Positions 7,657-10,488 of a stretch of DNA of 10,488 nt are shown here, piece by piece. Location of the stretch: positions 1 to 10,488 of the forward strand of contig JAEZHQ010000522.1 in NCBI GenBank assembly GCA_023416455.1, in the 5' to 3' direction. The position numbers and the translations under genes were made by a program. The stretch's first letter is position 1, and each line of letters opens with the position of its first letter. Source of the stretch: Pseudomonadota bacterium (GTDB taxonomy: Bacteria; Pseudomonadota; Alphaproteobacteria; Azospirillales; Azospirillaceae). The notes under the pieces are model-generated. The model saw nothing but the letters and a program-made list of their open reading frames with translations, had not been told where the DNA came from and did not search any database.

Positions 7657-7875
7657 CTATTCCTTCGCCGGCACCGCGGGCGCGGCGGCCGGGAGGGGCG
7701 CTGGCGCCTTGCCCTCCCCGCCTGCCGCGCCGCGGCGGCGAAAGGCGGTCTTCCGGTAGACCACGCTGTCTGACGAGCCCGGCGGGCACTGGACGATCCT
7801 TCCTCCTTTTTCCAAGAAGTCCCTGGTCATGGAATCGAGATCCTTGCGGTCCGCAGAGCGGCTGTCGGATGTCAT
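7657..7875 (-). CDS. Unrecognised 72-residue protein with FLEKGGRIVQCPPG motif
   Basis: The gene is supported by an excellent ribosome site (AGGAGG, five nt before the ATG at 7875) and by its place 62 nt after infA on the same strand. The N-terminal half is polar and charged (MTSDSRSADRKDLDSM). The central part, RDFLEKGGRIVQCPPG (18-33) followed by SDSVVYRKTAFRRR (35-48), looks like a short folded or nucleic-acid-contacting unit with a single Cys30. The tail (49-72) is Ala/Pro/Gly-rich and probably disordered. Short proteins with an F-L-x-x-G-G-x-I-x-x-x-P-x-G core occur in proteobacteria and phages, but no function can be assigned. Co-location with a cold-shock protein and IF-1 hints at a role in RNA binding or translation; this is inference from position and the basic patch only. 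No membrane segment or signal peptide is present. Confidence 0.75.
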   Translation of the reverse strand: MTSDSRSADRKDLDSMTRDFLEKGGRIVQCPPGSSDSVVYRKTAFRRRGAAGGEGKAPAPLPAAAPAVPAKE

Positions 7876-7937
7876 GCATGCCTCCTGTGATCGTCTTCGT
7901 GCCCGGGCTTGTCAGCCAGCCCCGGCAGCGCGGCCCG

Positions 7938-8213
7938 TCAGCGGCGGCGCGGCGGCGGCGGACGCCGCTGGGCCGTGGCCGGAGCGGCACCTTCGGCCTT
8001 GTGACGGTAGTTGATCCGGGCCTTCGTCAGGTCGTACGGAGTCATTTCGACCGTCACCCGGTCGCCGGCCAGGATGCGGATCCGATTTTTCTTCATGCGC
8101 CCGGACGCGTAGGCCATCACCTCGTGCCCGGCCTCAAGCTGCACGCGAAAGCGGGCATCGGGCAGAACTTCGGTAACGACCCCGTCCATCTCGACCAGGT
8201 CTTCCTTGGCCAT
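7938..8213 (-). CDS. infA: Translation initiation factor IF-1 with basic Pro/Arg tail
   Basis: IF-1 is the small OB-fold (S1-like) factor that occupies the A site of the 30S subunit during initiation. Residues 1-72 match the family almost throughout: MAKEDLVEMDGVVTEVLPD, then FRVQLEAGHEV, YASGRMKKNRIRILAGD and TPYDLTKARINYR. Canonical IF-1 has about 72 residues; this one has 91, with an Ala-rich linker and a tail ending RRPPPPRRR. The ATG at 8213 has AGAGGA about 8 nt upstream and starts exactly at the family N-terminus. A frame extending further right is Pro/Arg-rich and not conserved. Upstream (168 nt) is a cold-shock protein gene and downstream (62 nt) a small gene, all on one strand. Alphaproteobacteria may carry a second infA, so whether this is the only copy cannot be seen here. 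Identification is certain; the function of the tail is unknown. Confidence 0.97.
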   Translation of the reverse strand: MAKEDLVEMDGVVTEVLPDARFRVQLEAGHEVMAYASGRMKKNRIRILAGDRVTVEMTPYDLTKARINYRHKAEGAAPATAQRRPPPPRRR

Positions 8214-8381
8214 CTGACGTTCCTCTTGAATAACAAGCTTTTGAAATGTGTCTGGAATGCTTTCCCGTGCGGGCGGCGGTGCCGGGCGGTCCGGCGCGGG
8301 GAGGCCGCCCATAGGCCCGTCGCCGGGCGGCATGCCCCGGGACGAAGCGGAAGGGCGGACGCCCCATCAAGCCGCCTGCGC
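8214..8381 (-). other. cspA-infA intergenic spacer with structured GC-rich half
   Basis: The half near cspA contains a perfect 7-bp inverted repeat, GCCGCCC (8304-8310) and GGGCGGC (8325-8331), plus further GGGCGG copies near 8270 and 8285, so several competing hairpins are possible. There is no T-run after it. The half near infA (about 8214-8260) is much richer in A and T, including the infA ribosome site, and may hold a separate infA promoter, but no hexamer pair was convincing. Confidence 0.4.
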
Positions 8382-8591
8382 TCACAGGGCCTTCAGGTTC
8401 GCCGCCGAATTCTTGCCCTTCTTCGGATCGCGCTGGACTTCGTAGGACAGCTTCTGCCCTTCACGGAGGTTGCCGATTCCGGACCGTTCGACGGCGGAGA
8501 CGTGGACGAACACGTCGGCGCTGCCGTCATCCGGCTGAATGAAGCCGTAGCCCTTGGTGGTGTTGAACCATTTTACGGTTCCGGTGGTCAT
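8382..8591 (-). CDS. cspA: CspA-family cold shock protein
   Basis: The 69-residue product is a single cold-shock domain, a five-strand OB-fold that binds single-stranded RNA or DNA and melts secondary structure. RNP1 is KGYGFIQP (13-20) and RNP2 is DVFVHVSA (26-33), with the aromatic residues needed for base stacking (Trp8, Tyr15, Phe17, Phe28, His30). The motif GTVKWFN at the start and the length are standard. The ATG at 8591 is preceded by AAGGGA at a normal distance. It heads a leftward cluster with infA and a 72-residue gene. The paralog is not resolvable: bacteria have many csp genes, and only some respond to cold. The symbol denotes the family. Confidence 0.95.
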   Translation of the reverse strand: MTTGTVKWFNTTKGYGFIQPDDGSADVFVHVSAVERSGIGNLREGQKLSYEVQRDPKKGKNSAANLKAL

Positions 8592-8847
8592 CTGCGATCC
8601 CTTTGCTTAGCCCGCCCCCGACGACGCCGCCGGCGGCATCAAATTACCTGCGGGAACGACCAGACGCAGCGCTGTGCACGAGGACCGTAGACCCAAAGAA
8701 ATTCGACCCCGAGAAGGTGGCCCTTCCGGCCCGAGGATGCAACCGTTCAGACAGGGAGGCTGCCCTTCGGACGAATTGTCCAGCCCGCGCCGGAGCCGGC
8801 ATAGTCGGCGCAAAGAGAGGACGCGCCCGCCAAGGAGGCCCGGCAGC
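8592..8847. other. Divergent regulatory region between cspA and the sensor kinase gene
   Basis: This 256-base gap must contain both promoters and the cspA leader. For the kinase, plus-strand TTGTCC (8776-8781) and CATAGT (8800-8805) lie 18 nt apart, each a 4/6 match, with a start near 8812 and a strong AAGGAGG (8832-8838) nine nt before the ATG. For cspA no convincing promoter pair was found. The leader could be up to roughly 200 nt, long enough for the structured leaders known for cold-shock mRNAs, but a specific structure was not established. Confidence 0.4.
8776..8805 (+). promoter_or_regulatory. Candidate promoter of the sensor kinase gene
   Basis: TTGTCC and CATAGT with an 18-base spacer precede a predicted leader of about 36 nt that contains AAGGAGG. 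Both hexamers are only partial matches, so the call rests on spacing and position. Confidence 0.35.
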
Positions 8848-10488
8848 ATGAAGCGCACCAAATTGGTGGCTGCCTTCGGGGTGTTCGCCGCGGTGTGCCT
8901 CGGCTTTACCGCCCTGTCGGTGTGGCACGACCGCAAGGCGACCCTGGCGCTGGCCCATCACGACGCCGCCGCCACCGCCCACCTCCTGGAGGAGCAGGCC
9001 AGCCGCGTCATCGAATCGGGCGATGCCCTGCTGCAAAGCCTGCTCGACCTGGCGGAGGGCTGGGACCTGGCGGAACCGGATCAGGGCCGGCGCATCCGGG
9101 ACGCCCTGCGCAGCCGTGCCGAGGCCATGGCTCCGGTCGCCGCCGCCTGGCTGGTCGACACCGCGGGGCGCACCGTCCTGGAGACCCGATCCTTGCCGGC
9201 CATCGCCCAGGAACGCGGCCAACACGACCATGTCCTGGCCCACCAGGGCATGGCGTCCGGGCTCCACATCGGGTCGCCGATCCCCGGCGGGGACGCCGGC
9301 CGCGAACGTTTGACCATCAGCCGCGCCCTGCGCGGGGCCGACGGCCGGGTCCGCGGCGTCGCCATCGTCGGCATCCACAGCGACCGTGTCGCCACCTTCC
9401 ACGGCCGGGAGCACCGTGGCGCGGGAGCGCGACTCGCCCTGTTCACCGCGGCCGGGCAGAGGCTGGCCCACTGGCCGGACGCCGAGCCGCCGCCACCGCG
9501 GCCGCCACCGGTCCTCTGGCCGGCGCCGGGCCAGCCGGCGGCTGGGCCGGCCGTGCTGGACGGCACCCACATCACCGCGACCCGGCGGCTGGCCGCCTTT
9601 CCGCTCGTCGCCATGGCCAGCCGCCCCCTCGACGAGGCGCTCGCCGGCTGGCGGGAGCGCACCGGCTGGACCGCGGCGCTGGCCGCCGGCGTGATGGCCG
9701 GCGCCCTCCTGCTGCTGCTGAACGCCCTGGCCGGAGCCCGCCGCGAGGACGCGGTGCGGGCCGAGATGGTGCGCGCCAACCAGAGCCTGGACGAGCGCGT
9801 GCGCAGCCGCACGGCCGAGCTGGAATCGGCCCTGCGCACGGCGGAGACCGCAAACCTCGCCAAAATGAAGGTGCTGGCCACGGTCAGCCACGACCTGCGC
9901 CAGCCCTTGCAGGGCCTGGCCACCTTCCACGACCTCCTGCTGAAGGAGGTGCCCAGCCCCGAACTGCGCCAGCTCGGGGCCATGGCCGCGGCCTCGCTCC
10001 AGGCCGGGCAGCGCCTGCTCGACGACCTGCTGGCGCTGACCCGGCTGGAAGCCGGCGTGGTGCCGGTGGAGGTGACCGCCTTCGCCCTCGCCCCTCTGCT
10101 CGACCAGCTGGCGGCCGAGCTGCGGGGCGGGGCGGCCGCCAAGGGGCTGCGCCTGGCCGTTGCGCCGACCGCCGCCTGGGTGCGCAGCGATCCCGCCCAT
10201 CTCCAGCCGATCCTGCGCAACCTGCTGTCCAACGCGGTGAAATACACCGCGCGCGGGGGCGTGGTGATCGGCGCGCGGCGTCGCGGCGAGACGCTGCGGA
10301 TCGAGGTGTGGGACAGCGGCCAGGGCATCCCCCCGGCCGAGCTGGGCACCATCTGGGAGGAGTTCTACCAGATCGGCAACCCGGCCCGCGACGGCTCCAG
10401 CGGGGCCGGGCTCGGGCTGTCCATCGTCGAGCGCACCGCCCGCCTGCTCGGCCACAGGCTGGACGTCCGCTCCCGCCCGGGGCGGGGG
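8848..10488 (+). CDS. Membrane sensor histidine kinase with PDC/Cache-like periplasmic domain (C-terminus cut by window edge)
   Basis: The frame is open for 547 codons to the window edge. An N-terminal helix (about 6-26) and a second helix (about 274-295) bracket a periplasmic region that looks like a PDC/Cache sensor: a long helix (35-70), then WLVDTAGRTV (101-110), LHIGSPIP (139-146) and ISRALRGADGRVRGVAIVGI (157-176). A proline-rich insert lies at 213-230. After a coiled coil (about 299-336, DERVRSRTAELESAL) comes the HisKA dimer helix with phospho-acceptor His348 in VSHDLRQPLQGL. The catalytic domain follows, with N box LRNLLSNAVKYT (456-467), G1 DSGQGIP (489-495), F box EEFYQIGN (504-511) and G2 GAGLGLSIV (519-527). 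It would autophosphorylate in response to an unknown periplasmic signal. The HDLRQPLQ variant is frequent in hybrid kinases with a C-terminal receiver, but that end is outside the window. The ATG at 8848 has AAGGAGG nine nt upstream. Confidence 0.95.
   Translation, partial: MKRTKLVAAFGVFAAVCLGFTALSVWHDRKATLALAHHDAAATAHLLEEQASRVIESGDALLQSLLDLAEGWDLAEPDQGRRIRDALRSRAEAMAPVAAAWLVDTAGRTVLETRSLPAIAQERGQHDHVLAHQGMASGLHIGSPIPGGDAGRERLTISRALRGADGRVRGVAIVGIHSDRVATFHGREHRGAGARLALFTAAGQRLAHWPDAEPPPPRPPPVLWPAPGQPAAGPAVLDGTHITATRRLAAFPLVAMASRPLDEALAGWRERTGWTAALAAGVMAGALLLLLNALAGARREDAVRAEMVRANQSLDERVRSRTAELESALRTAETANLAKMKVLATVSHDLRQPLQGLATFHDLLLKEVPSPELRQLGAMAAASLQAGQRLLDDLLALTRLEAGVVPVEVTAFALAPLLDQLAAELRGGAAAKGLRLAVAPTAAWVRSDPAHLQPILRNLLSNAVKYTARGGVVIGARRRGETLRIEVWDSGQGIPPAELGTIWEEFYQIGNPARDGSSGAGLGLSIVERTARLLGHRLDVRSRPGRG

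Noticed and set aside
8644..10455. Minus-strand open frame of about 603 codons opposite the histidine kinase
   Set aside because: The kinase on the plus strand has all catalytic boxes. The antisense product is Gly/Gln/Arg-rich with no recognisable domain.

Overview
The window is about 10.5 kb of high-GC DNA. Codon usage, an IF-1/cold-shock gene pair, a MarR regulator divergent from a class IV aminotransferase and a GTTC-N7-GTTC-like half-site pattern before uvrB suggest an alphaproteobacterium, probably Rhodospirillales (Azospirillum-like). The taxon is inferred from recognised proteins and composition, not from a marker gene search.

Left part, all minus strand: trkH (K+ uptake channel subunit, running off the left edge, probable TTG start at 1412); then a translationally coupled pair at 1659-2956, a four-helix MotA/TolQ/ExbB-like protein followed by a single-pass protein with an extracytoplasmic beta-type domain; then a small His/Tyr/Gly-rich lipoprotein (3175-3402) and uvrB (3517-5661). 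Middle: a branched-chain-type aminotransferase gene (ilvE-like, minus, 5876-6748) divergent from a MarR-family regulator (plus, 6899-7411), sharing a 150-bp regulatory gap.

Right part: a minus-strand cluster of three short genes, cspA-type cold shock protein (8382-8591), infA for translation initiation factor IF-1 (7938-8213) and an unrecognised 72-residue protein (7657-7875). These are followed by a structured 3' region with a threefold 16-bp repeat, a 9-bp perfect inverted repeat and an intrinsic terminator reading leftward. Divergent from cspA is a plus-strand membrane sensor histidine kinase (8848 to the right edge) with a PDC/Cache-like periplasmic domain, cut off at its C-terminus.

Most of the window is ordinary chromosomal housekeeping: ion uptake, excision repair, amino acid metabolism, translation/cold response and signalling. 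The least explained item is the two-gene MotA/ExbB-like unit. It has the architecture of a proton- or sodium-driven 5:2 motor (TolQR, ExbBD, MotAB), but its second subunit carries a domain resembling YfaP/DUF2135 rather than a peptidoglycan-binding or TonB-binding domain. No mobile elements, CRISPR arrays, tRNAs or rRNAs were seen. No gap between genes exceeds 300 bases.
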